DNA from: Betaproteobacteria bacterium
GTDB taxonomy: Bacteria; Pseudomonadota; Gammaproteobacteria; Burkholderiales; Thiobacillaceae
Length of the DNA stretch: 11,121 bases
NCBI GenBank assembly: GCA_020049245.1
Contig: JAIFLB010000056.1
Coordinates: 1 to 11,121 of the forward strand
Reading direction: 5' to 3'
A program made the translations under genes and the position numbers. The notes below the pieces were generated by a model, which was not told the origin of the DNA, did not search any database, and saw only the letters and a list, made by a program, of their open reading frames with translations. Shown here one piece after another: positions 1-5,801 of this stretch; position 1 is the first letter of the stretch; each line of letters opens with the position of its first letter.

Positions 1-867
1 GGCTGCTACCACGGCCACGCCGACAGCCTGCTGGTGAAAGCCGGCTCCGGCCTGTTGACTTTCGGCCAGCCGAGTTCCGCCGGCGTGCCGGCCGACTGTT
101 CCGGCCATACCGTGGTGCTCGATTACAACGACATCGACCAGGTCAACCAGCTCTTTGCTGCCAAGGGCAACGAAATCGCCTGCATCATCGTCGAAGCCGT
201 CGCCGGCAACATGAACCTGATCAAGCCGAAACCCGGCTTCCTCGAATGCCTGCGCGAGAACTGCACCCAATACGGCGCGGTGCTGATTTTTGATGAAGTG
301 ATGACCGGTTTCCGCGTCGGCAAAGGTTCCGTGCAAGGTCTGTACGGCATCACGCCCGACCTGACCACGCTCGGAAAAGTCATCGGTGGCGGCCTGCCGG
401 TCGGCGCTTTCGGCGGTAAGGCCGAAATCATGGACAAACTGGCACCGCTCGGCCCGGTGTATCAGGCCGGCACGCTGTCTGGCAACCCGGTGGCGGTGGC
501 CGCCGGCCTGAAGACGCTGGAGAAGATTTCCACGCCCGGCTTCTATGAAGCGCTCACCGCCAAGACCGAACGCCTGTGCGCCGGCATCACCGCCGCCGCG
601 CGCGAGGCTGGCATTCTCGCCTGCGCCGACTCGGTCGGTGGCATGTTCGGCGTCTACTTCCGCGCCACGCCGCCGACGTCGTATGCCGAAGTCATGGACA
701 GCGACAAGGAAGGCTTCAACCGCTTCTATCATTTGATGCTGCACGAAGGCGTTTACCTCGCGCCATCCGCGTTCGAGGCAGGCTTTGTCTCCGCCGCGCA
801 CAGCGACGCCGACATCGACGCCACGATTGCTGCCGCCGCGAAGTGTTTCGAGAAGTTGAGCGCATGA
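1..867 (+). CDS. hemL: Glutamate-1-semialdehyde 2,1-aminomutase, 5' truncated by the window
   Basis: PLP-dependent enzyme that converts glutamate-1-semialdehyde to 5-aminolevulinate in the cytosol, the C5 route into haem and other tetrapyrroles. The reading frame is open from base 1, so the GTG at 34 is not the start. The 288 visible residues begin in the GCYHGHAD segment and continue through GSGLLTFGQPSSAGVP. The PLP-contacting IFDEVMTGFR segment follows, then TLGKVIGGGLPVGAFGG, whose lysine (codon 376-378) is the expected Schiff-base residue, and YQAGTLSGNP. The usual length is about 427 residues, so about 140 N-terminal residues lie outside the window. The stop TGA at 865-867 overlaps the ATG of the next gene (ATGA), which suggests translational coupling. 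Family assignment is firm. Confidence 0.97.
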   Translation, partial: GCYHGHADSLLVKAGSGLLTFGQPSSAGVPADCSGHTVVLDYNDIDQVNQLFAAKGNEIACIIVEAVAGNMNLIKPKPGFLECLRENCTQYGAVLIFDEVMTGFRVGKGSVQGLYGITPDLTTLGKVIGGGLPVGAFGGKAEIMDKLAPLGPVYQAGTLSGNPVAVAAGLKTLEKISTPGFYEALTAKTERLCAGITAAAREAGILACADSVGGMFGVYFRATPPTSYAEVMDSDKEGFNRFYHLMLHEGVYLAPSAFEAGFVSAAHSDADIDATIAAAAKCFEKLSA

Positions 868-1916
868 GCGACGGGCTTTCCGCGGAAGACAGCTTCCGCC
901 TGCAAGTCCTGCTGGCGCAGGATCTGAAAGCGATCCGGATCGACGAATCGACGCTGACGCTGCACGCGCTGACCGACAAGGGCGAGGCCAGCATTCCGCT
1001 ATCGCCCAATTGCCGGGAAGACAAATACCTGCGCCAGGTGCGCGAACTGTTATCCGGCCATGCGCTCGGATCACCCGGCGGCTATCCGGTGTTTCTCACC
1101 CGCTGGACCCGGCACGGCCAGATGGCCGGCGTCAATCTGGGCAAGCTGCTGCTCACCGGCGAACCGGAAGCCGTCGTCGCTGTCGTGCATTCGCCCGGCC
1201 TCACCGACGAACTGGCGCGGCATGCCTGGTGGACGCTGCCAACCATCGAAAACGCCCGCCTGATGCTCAGCCGCGAAGCCGTCGCGCAAGGCCCGATGGG
1301 GCGTGTGCTGGCCGACTTTCTGGTCGAGCATCTGCCGTTTCTGCAGGACGACCATCTCGGCATCATCGATACCGTCGCAGTGTTGATCTACTCCAACGCG
1401 GTCACACCGGCCGGGCTGGAAACCATGTGGAAATTCGGCCGACGCAGCAATACGCATTTCGTCGCGTTTCTTGAAATGGCCGCCGGCCAGTTGCCGCTGC
1501 CGCTCAACGCGCACGCCTTGCATGACGAGATCGTCACCCTGTTGAGCGGCGAACCCCATGCGGCAGCCCACGTCCTGGAGCGCGCATTGTCCAGCCAGGG
1601 ACAGACCTTCCTCGACGCGGCCGCCGACGTGCTCGAACGGCCGGAAACCCAGGAAGTGGTCAGTCGCACGTTGAATGCTATCGGCCGCTATCTTTCATCC
1701 CAGATCAACTTGAACGAACTCGCAACCAGCCCCGGCGCCGCCTGGCATCCGCATGCTGATATGTTGGCAGCGGCGGCGCGCCTGGCACGTCGCGACGACA
1801 GCCTGATCCAACCCATCTTTGCGCGCTCAACCGCCATCGGTTCATTGATGCGGCGCAAGATTGAGCCAGTCCTGACCCCGCTTTTGCAGGACATTTCCAT
1901 TTTGCGCGGGAGATAA
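864..1916 (+). CDS. DsrS-like cytosolic protein (sulfur-oxidation-associated, function unknown)
   Basis: Protein of 350 residues. The ATG at 864 was chosen because it overlaps the hemL stop as ATGA. The same frame runs open back to 576 inside hemL, but that extension is arginine-rich shadow sequence. No signal peptide, membrane segment or catalytic motif is visible. The N-terminal half has a conserved-looking block (RIDESTLTLHAL, then RELLSGHALGSPGGYPVFL, TRWTRHGQ, AVVAVVHSPGLTDELARHAWW) that I recall from DsrS of sulfur-oxidiser dsr clusters. The C-terminal half is leucine/alanine-rich and helical. DsrS has no established biochemical activity. No dsrAB, dsrEFH or dsrC is present here, so this is either an orphan homologue or a separate locus. 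The nearby flavoprotein-rhodanese gene supports a sulfur link. The name rests on memory of the family and should be confirmed by search. Confidence 0.65.
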   Translation: MSDGLSAEDSFRLQVLLAQDLKAIRIDESTLTLHALTDKGEASIPLSPNCREDKYLRQVRELLSGHALGSPGGYPVFLTRWTRHGQMAGVNLGKLLLTGEPEAVVAVVHSPGLTDELARHAWWTLPTIENARLMLSREAVAQGPMGRVLADFLVEHLPFLQDDHLGIIDTVAVLIYSNAVTPAGLETMWKFGRRSNTHFVAFLEMAAGQLPLPLNAHALHDEIVTLLSGEPHAAAHVLERALSSQGQTFLDAAADVLERPETQEVVSRTLNAIGRYLSSQINLNELATSPGAAWHPHADMLAAAARLARRDDSLIQPIFARSTAIGSLMRRKIEPVLTPLLQDISILRGR

Positions 1917-1930
1917 GAACCAGCCTTCGC

Positions 1931-1958
1931 CAACAACCAACAACCAACAACCGACAAC
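1931..1958 (+). repeat. Four-unit 7-bp tandem repeat in the leader of the small ORF
   Basis: Three exact CAACAAC units (1931-1937, 1938-1944, 1945-1951) are followed by a variant CGACAAC (1952-1958). The tract lies between the dsrS-like stop (1916) and the AGGAGA at 1965-1970. It is C/A-rich and should be unstructured in RNA, so it may keep the downstream ribosome site open. A 7-bp unit is also prone to copy-number change by slippage. Confidence 0.85.
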
Positions 1959-1964
1959 TTAGAC

Positions 1965-1970
1965 AGGAGA
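1965..1970 (+). promoter_or_regulatory. Shine-Dalgarno site deciding the GTG start of the small ORF
   Basis: AGGAGA at 1965-1970 sits seven bases before the GTG at 1977 (counting from the last base of AGGAG). It is among the strongest ribosome sites in the window and has no other start codon at useful distance, so it supports real translation of the 46-codon frame. Confidence 0.7.
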
Positions 1971-1976
1971 ACCAGA

Positions 1977-2117
1977 GTGAACCAAGAGCCGCTCATCTCA
2001 TCGGAAGCCTTCGATTACCTGCGCAACCTCGGTGTAGCGCCCTACACCAAAATGAATGATTCCTCACGTGAACAATTGGGCGACGGAGTGCGCCTGCTGA
2101 TCAACTCACCTGACTGA
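1977..2117 (+). CDS. Unrecognised 46-residue small protein
   Basis: Small frame starting GTG (1977) and ending TGA (2115-2117), giving 46 residues that begin MNQEPLISSEAFDYLRNLGV and end in GVRLLINSPD. The case for translation is a good AGGAGA ribosome site, an uninterrupted frame that fills the whole gap, and a stop only 6 bp before the ATG of the flavoprotein gene, which itself lacks a convincing ribosome site. The peptide is soluble, mildly acidic and without cysteine, membrane segment or signal peptide. I do not recognise the family. It could be a small partner of the flavoprotein, or a leader whose translation delivers ribosomes to it. A degenerate remnant is possible but less likely given the clean signals. 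Confidence 0.6.
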   Translation: MNQEPLISSEAFDYLRNLGVAPYTKMNDSSREQLGDGVRLLINSPD

Positions 2118-2123
2118 AAAATC

Positions 2124-3791
2124 ATGGGAAAAACCACTCTCATCGTCGGCGGCGTCGCCGGCGGCGCATCTTGCGCAGCGCGCCTGCGCCGCAACGACGA
2201 ACAGGCCAGAATCATTGTGCTCGAACGCGGCCCGCATGTTTCATTCGCCAACTGCGGCCTGCCCTATTACGTCAGCGGCGTCATCGCGAATGAAGAAGAC
2301 CTGCTGCTGGCGACGCCGGAATTCTTTCAGCGTCGTTTCAACATCGACGTGCGCACCGGCCACAACGTCACCGCCATCGACCGCGCCAACAAAGTCGTCC
2401 AGGTCAGCCGCGACGATGGCAGCAGCGAGCAGATCGCCTACGATCATTTGGTACTGTCACCCGGCGCGCAGCCGATCCAGCCGCCGATTCCCGGCATCGA
2501 CCTGCCTGGCATTTTTTCCTTGCGCACGGTGCCGGACAGCAACCAGATCAAGCAGTGGATCAAGCGTTACGACGTGCGCCACGCGGTCGTCGTCGGTGGC
2601 GGTTTTATCGGCCTGGAAGTCACCGAAAACCTGCATCACCTGGAAATCGGCGTCACCCTGATCCAGCGCGATCCGCAGATCATGACCACGATCGATCCGG
2701 AGATGGTGCAGCCGATGACCAACGCGGTGCGCGCCGCCGGCATCGATCTGCGCCTGAATACTGAAGTCAGCCGCATCGACAGCACGACCAGCGATGGTGC
2801 GCCCGGACCGCTGCGCATCACCCTGTCGAATGGCGATCAACTGGTCACCGACATGCTGATCCTGGCCATCGGTGTGCGTCCGGACACCGAATTGGCGCAG
2901 TCATGCGGGCTGGAAACCAACAGCCGCGGCCACATCGTCGTCGACTCCCGCATGCAAACCTCGGACCCATCGATCTTCGCGGTGGGCGATGCGGTCGAAG
3001 TGCAATGCGCGATCACCGGCAAACGCACCGCGCTGCCATTGGCCGGCCCCGCCAACCGGCAAGGTCGCATGGTCGCCGACATCATCACCGGCAAGCGGCG
3101 CGGTTTTCGCGGCGTGCAAGGCACCGCTGTTTGCGGCGCCTTCGGCCTCACGCTGGCCAGCACCGGTCTCAACGAGCGCACCCTGCGCAGCCACAAGACA
3201 CCCTACGAAGCGGTCTACATTCATCCGCGCAACCATGTTGGCTACTACCCGGGCGCCAAGACCATCAACATGAAACTGCTCTACGACACCGGCAGCGGCC
3301 GCGTCCTGGGCGCGCAAGCGATCGGCCCGGATGGCGCCGAACGCCGCATCGACGTCATCGCGATGGCGATCCAGATGGGTGCAACAGTGTTCGATCTGGA
3401 AGAAGCAGAACTCTGCTACGCCCCCCAATACGGCGGCGCCAAAGACCCGGTCAACCTGGCCGGCATGGTCGCGGCCAACGCCATGCGCGGCGATCTGCCG
3501 ATCACGCACTGGAACGAAATCGGCTGCCAAACCGCGCTGGTGCTCGATGTCCGCACCGCCGGCGAGTTGCAGCAAGACCCGATGCCCTGCGGCAAGCACA
3601 TCCCGATCGACGAACTGCGTGATCGCCTGAGCGAATTGCAGAAAGACAAACCGATCCAGGTCGTCTGCGGCGTCGGCATCCGCGCCTACAACGCCATCTG
3701 CATGCTGCGCCAAAACGGCTTCCAGGCCAGCTTGCTGTCCGGCGGCGTGTCTACCTGGATGCATCTGGATACAAGCCCGGGAAATAACTGA
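2124..3791 (+). CDS. CoA-disulfide reductase-type FAD/NAD(P) oxidoreductase with C-terminal rhodanese domain
   Basis: Flavoprotein of 555 residues, probably cytosolic. The N-terminal FAD dinucleotide motif is VGGVAGGASCAARLRR (about 8-23). The redox cysteine is Cys44 in SFANCGLPYY, the single active-site Cys of CoA-disulfide and NADH-dependent persulfide reductases. A second nucleotide-binding motif, VVGGGFIGLE, lies near 155-164, and the dimerisation domain contains CYAPQYGGAKDPVN. A rhodanese domain begins near residue 470 (VLDVRTAGEL) and carries catalytic Cys515 in CGVGIR. This two-domain arrangement reduces CoA disulfide, CoA persulfide or polysulfide with NAD(P)H, and the rhodanese domain handles persulfide sulfur. 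Both key cysteines are intact. The ATG is 6 bp after the small ORF stop and has only a poor ribosome site, suggesting coupling. Codons 539-555, the stop and 10 further bases are repeated at 4886-4949. Confidence 0.9.
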   Translation: MGKTTLIVGGVAGGASCAARLRRNDEQARIIVLERGPHVSFANCGLPYYVSGVIANEEDLLLATPEFFQRRFNIDVRTGHNVTAIDRANKVVQVSRDDGSSEQIAYDHLVLSPGAQPIQPPIPGIDLPGIFSLRTVPDSNQIKQWIKRYDVRHAVVVGGGFIGLEVTENLHHLEIGVTLIQRDPQIMTTIDPEMVQPMTNAVRAAGIDLRLNTEVSRIDSTTSDGAPGPLRITLSNGDQLVTDMLILAIGVRPDTELAQSCGLETNSRGHIVVDSRMQTSDPSIFAVGDAVEVQCAITGKRTALPLAGPANRQGRMVADIITGKRRGFRGVQGTAVCGAFGLTLASTGLNERTLRSHKTPYEAVYIHPRNHVGYYPGAKTINMKLLYDTGSGRVLGAQAIGPDGAERRIDVIAMAIQMGATVFDLEEAELCYAPQYGGAKDPVNLAGMVAANAMRGDLPITHWNEIGCQTALVLDVRTAGELQQDPMPCGKHIPIDELRDRLSELQKDKPIQVVCGVGIRAYNAICMLRQNGFQASLLSGGVSTWMHLDTSPGNN

Positions 3792-3801
3792 GCAGCGGGT
3801 C
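3738..3801 (+). repeat. Direct repeat copy A: 3' end of the flavoprotein gene
   Basis: A 64-bp segment starting exactly at codon 539 and running through the stop to 10 bp beyond it. It matches 4886-4949 at 61 of 64 positions with a constant offset of 1148 bp. The differences are at 3749, 3752 and 3775. This copy forms the working end of the gene. It may be the left attachment-like boundary of the inserted toxin-antitoxin segment. Confidence 0.95.
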
Positions 3802-4086
3802 TTGCGTCTGAACCGCCCTGCCCGAGCTGACACGTCAATGCCAAGGCAGAGGGGGGATCGGGATGGCGGAAACCGTATCCGTCCCAAAATGCTCTCGGAT
3901 GCAGCGCAGCGGAATCCGGGAGATGCCGAGCGTGGAGGTATGGAGTGTGCAAACACCCCGGATTCCACCCGCGTAGCGACGGTGGACAGTTCAACGGTCT
4001 TTGCGGCGGGCTCCATCCAGGCTACCTCGCTTATGAATACCGAAGCTGTCCCACTCACCCTTGACCTCATCGACGCTTGAAAATAC
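3802..4086. other. Non-coding stretch between the flavoprotein gene and the toxin gene
   Basis: There are about 290 bases with no convincing gene. An open frame at 3802-4080 has no ribosome site, unconvincing composition and no recognisable motif. The stretch holds an inverted repeat built on GGAATCCGGG (see 3894-3985) and otherwise looks like decayed sequence. It lies inside the segment bounded by the 64-bp direct repeats and so probably came with the toxin-antitoxin pair. Confidence 0.6.
3894..3985. repeat. Inverted-repeat element with GGAATCCGGG arms
   Basis: GGAATCCGGG at 3911-3920 is exactly inverted as CCCGGATTCC at 3957-3966, with a 36-base loop. The outer flanks (GCAGCGCAGC before, ACCCGCGTAGCGACGG after) continue the symmetry imperfectly. 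The wording resembles the short GC-rich palindromic repeats scattered between genes in many proteobacteria. Family membership is inferred. The paired arms are directly visible, but the outer limits are approximate. Confidence 0.5.
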
Positions 4087-4121
4087 ATTCCATTGATGGA
4101 ATATATTGTCTTGGTTATAGT
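4087..4121 (+). promoter_or_regulatory. Candidate promoter and operator of the toxin-antitoxin pair
   Basis: A palindrome, ATTCCA-TTGA-TGGAAT (4087-4102), overlaps a promoter-like pair: TTGATG (4093-4098) and TATAGT (4116-4121) with a 17-bp spacer. Antitoxins with an XRE domain commonly repress their own promoter at such palindromes, so this is the likely operator. Transcription would begin close to A4128, the first base of the toxin ATG, so a leaderless transcript is possible. An alternative pair, TTGACC (4061) with TACATT (4084), also has 17-bp spacing. Confidence 0.5.
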
Positions 4122-4127
4122 GACGCC

Positions 4128-4493
4128 ATGAAATGGGAAGTCGAATACACCGATGAGTTCGGCAACTGGTGGAGCGGCCTGTCTGAAGAGGAGCAGGAAG
4201 CGCTGGCCGCCTCAGTGCGTTTGCTCGAAGTACACGGCCCGGCGTTGGGCTTCCCGCACAGCAGTGGCATCAAAGGGTCGAAGCACAGCCACATGCGGGA
4301 ACTTCGCACGCAGCGTGGTGGCAGGCCATTGCGTACCCTGTACGCCTTCGACCCGCAACGAGCAGCCATCCTGCTGATCGGCGGGGACAAGACCGGGGAC
4401 GACCGTTGGTACGACATCCACGTTCCCATGGCTGACCGACTGTACGACGAACACCTGGAGCAACTTCGAAAGGAAGGGCGAATCGATGGCTAA
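4128..4493 (+). CDS. HigB/RelE-type toxin (Gp49-like, type II toxin-antitoxin)
   Basis: Protein of 121 residues of the RelE/HigB mRNA-interferase superfamily (phage Gp49-like branch), which typically cleaves mRNA on the ribosome. The visible family pattern is a WEVEYTDEF start, a helical region (about 19-36), the KHSHMRELRTQ core (about 52-62) with basic residues, then PLRTLYAFDPQRAAILLIGGDK (about 67-88) and a helical C-terminus. The ATG at 4128 was preferred over the TTG at 4077, because the TTG start would place the promoter and palindrome inside the gene. No strong ribosome site precedes 4128. The stop TAA (4491-4493) overlaps the antitoxin start by 8 bp. Toxin-first order matches higBA-type loci. 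Catalytic activity is inferred from the family. Confidence 0.87.
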   Translation: MKWEVEYTDEFGNWWSGLSEEEQEALAASVRLLEVHGPALGFPHSSGIKGSKHSHMRELRTQRGGRPLRTLYAFDPQRAAILLIGGDKTGDDRWYDIHVPMADRLYDEHLEQLRKEGRIDG

Positions 4494-4812
4494 GAAATTT
4501 TCAGAACTGCGCGCGCGTATGTCTCCCGAATCTCAGGCACGGGCCGATGCCCAAACTCAAGCCATGCTGGCCGAAATGCCACTCAACGAACTGCGTCAAG
4601 CACGTGGACTATCGCAAAAGATGCTGGCCGAAGTCTTGCACGTCCAGCAACCCTCCATTGCGAAGCTGGAGAAACGCACGGATATGTACCTCTCCACGCT
4701 GCGTAGCCATATCGAGGCCATGGGCGGCCAACTGGAGGTGGTAGCGCGCTTTCCTGACGGTGCGGTAAAGATCAGCAATTTCTCCGACCTGGAAAGCAAC
4801 ATTACGACCTGA
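4486..4812 (+). CDS. XRE-family antitoxin (HigA-like)
   Basis: Protein of 108 residues with a helix-turn-helix of the XRE/Cro type at about 34-65. The pattern is LNELRQARGLSQKMLAEVLHV, followed by QPSIAKLEKRTDMYLSTLR (recognition helix around QPSIAKLE). The N-terminal 30 residues and the C-terminal tail probably contact the toxin. It neutralises the upstream toxin and likely represses the shared promoter at the palindrome 4087-4102. The ATG overlaps the toxin stop by 8 bp, and a purine-rich AAGGAAGG lies just before it, so translation is coupled but has its own ribosome site. Confidence 0.9.
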   Translation: MAKKFSELRARMSPESQARADAQTQAMLAEMPLNELRQARGLSQKMLAEVLHVQQPSIAKLEKRTDMYLSTLRSHIEAMGGQLEVVARFPDGAVKISNFSDLESNITT

Positions 4813-5067
4813 ACTGCGCCGGATCATCATGCTGGGTGTCTCGATATCAGGTCTATTAAACCGTGGTACGTCCCCAATGCCGCTATCCGGCGGCGTATCC
4901 ACCTGGATGCATCTGGATACAACCCCGGGAAATAACTGAGCAGCGGGTCACTTATTGCAATGTGTCATTTTCGGGTTGCTGCTTGATGGCCAGGACGGCA
5001 CCAGTGTCACTGGCTGGAATCGAGCCGGTACACGGTGAGAGTGCGCTGATAGCGCCAGTCATCCCGC
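4813..5067. other. Gap after the antitoxin holding repeat copy B and the shared 3' flank
   Basis: No gene is visible. The right copy of the 64-bp repeat occupies 4886-4949. Beyond it the sequence is presumably the native flank of the flavoprotein gene. An odd-centred palindrome CCAGTG-T-CACTGG lies at 5001-5013, and a small hairpin GCGCT-GAT-AGCGC lies at 5043-5055, 12 bases downstream of the minus-strand trhA stop. Neither is followed by a T-run in that direction, so a factor-independent terminator is not supported. Confidence 0.5.
4886..4949 (+). repeat. Direct repeat copy B: second copy of the flavoprotein gene end
   Basis: Reads in the same frame as copy A: 17 codons (SGGVSTWMHLDT-TPGNN), TGA and the following GCAGCGGGTC. 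Differences from copy A are two silent third-position changes and one Ser-to-Thr change. That pattern is expected if both copies evolved as coding sequence, and it suggests this is the original gene end displaced by an insertion. Confidence 0.93.
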
Positions 5068-5706
5068 CTAAAACGAGTACCACAACACGGCGAAGAAATG
5101 GCAGGTAGTGCCAGCCATGACAAAGAGGTGCCAGACAAAATGGCCGAATTTGTAACGCGCGTCGGTCAGGTAGAAAAAGACGCCTAGCGTGTAAGCGAGT
5201 CCGCCTGCAACCAGCCAACCGACGCCAGCAATCGATACACGTTCCAGCAATGGCACCGCCGCGATCACCACCAGCCAGCCCATCGCCAGATAGAGGCCGG
5301 TCGAAAGCAGTGGATGCGACAGTTTATCGAATGCTTTGAGCACCAGCCCAGCGGCTGCAAGCCCCCATATCAACCCGAATAACGTCCATCCCCAGGCGCC
5401 ATTCAGGACACCCAGCGAGAAGGGGGTATAGGTGCCGGCGATGAACAGGAAGATTGCGCCGTGGTCAATCTTCCCGCACAGGTTTTTGGCGCGTCCCGGC
5501 GGCAGCGCGTGATAGAGCGTCGAACTGAAGTACAACATCACCATGGTGATGGCGAAGACGCTGGCGCCGACGATGTTCAGCGCATTTCCCTGACGCGCGC
5601 TGGTGATGATCAGGACCGGCGCGGCGCACAGCGCCAGCAGAAAGCCAAAGCCATGACTCAGGCTGTTGGCGCGTTCTTCCGCATTCGATTGAGGGCGATT
5701 CTGCAT
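5068..5706 (-). CDS. trhA: TrhA/hemolysin III-family seven-helix membrane protein
   Basis: Inner-membrane protein of 212 residues in the PAQR/hemolysin III family, linked in bacteria to membrane-energy and lipid homeostasis; haemolysis is a historical label. Seven hydrophobic segments are visible, starting about residue 20. The family signature is present: ERANSLSHGFG (11-21), SSTLYHA (61-67), DHGAIFLFIAGTYTPF (81-96) and HFVWHLFVMAGTTCHF (189-204). His66, Asp81, His189 and His193 are spaced like the PAQR metal site, so a bound zinc is likely. Length is normal. The gene lies 79 bp downstream of the iclR-type gene on the same strand and may be read through from it. The ribosome site before the ATG (5706) is weak. 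Exact biochemical activity is unknown for the family. Confidence 0.92.
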   Translation of the reverse strand: MQNRPQSNAEERANSLSHGFGFLLALCAAPVLIITSARQGNALNIVGASVFAITMVMLYFSSTLYHALPPGRAKNLCGKIDHGAIFLFIAGTYTPFSLGVLNGAWGWTLFGLIWGLAAAGLVLKAFDKLSHPLLSTGLYLAMGWLVVIAAVPLLERVSIAGVGWLVAGGLAYTLGVFFYLTDARYKFGHFVWHLFVMAGTTCHFFAVLWYSF

Positions 5707-5770
5707 GTAGTGTCCAAAGCGCGGCCTAAGTAGCCAGTTTCATACTCTTTTCAGAAACGTGTTCATTCTG

Positions 5771-5801
5771 CCGCAAACCCCCATCTCACTCCGCAAACCC
5801 C
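5771..5801. repeat. 11-bp direct repeat across the iclR-type gene stop
   Basis: CCGCAAACCCC occurs at 5771-5781 and again at 5791-5801, 20 bp apart, bracketing the minus-strand stop codon (5786-5788). It looks like a small slippage duplication of the gene end and could be neutral. Confidence 0.6.

Noticed and set aside
576..863. N-terminal extension of the dsrS-like gene into hemL.
   Set aside because: The translation is arginine-rich frame shadow of hemL, and the ATGA overlap at 864 is the natural start.
3866..3887. Possible terminator hairpin after the flavoprotein gene.
   Set aside because: The stem needs a 3-base bulge and no T-run follows.
3802..4080. Possible 92-residue plus-strand gene between the flavoprotein and the toxin.
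   Set aside because: No ribosome site, no motif, and it includes the inverted-repeat element; treated as non-coding.
2901..4088. Minus-strand open frame of 395 residues opposite the flavoprotein gene.
   Set aside because: It lies mostly opposite a well-conserved coding gene, shows no known motif and has shadow-type composition.
4817..4892. 8-bp inverted repeat CGCCGGAT/ATCCGGCG at the right end of the toxin-antitoxin segment.
   Set aside because: Arms are short, 60 bp apart and at chance level in GC-rich DNA; not accepted as element ends.
4863..5108. Possible 81-residue plus-strand gene after the antitoxin.
   Set aside because: It runs through the 64-bp repeat in a different frame from the flavoprotein end and into the antisense of trhA; no start signal or motif.
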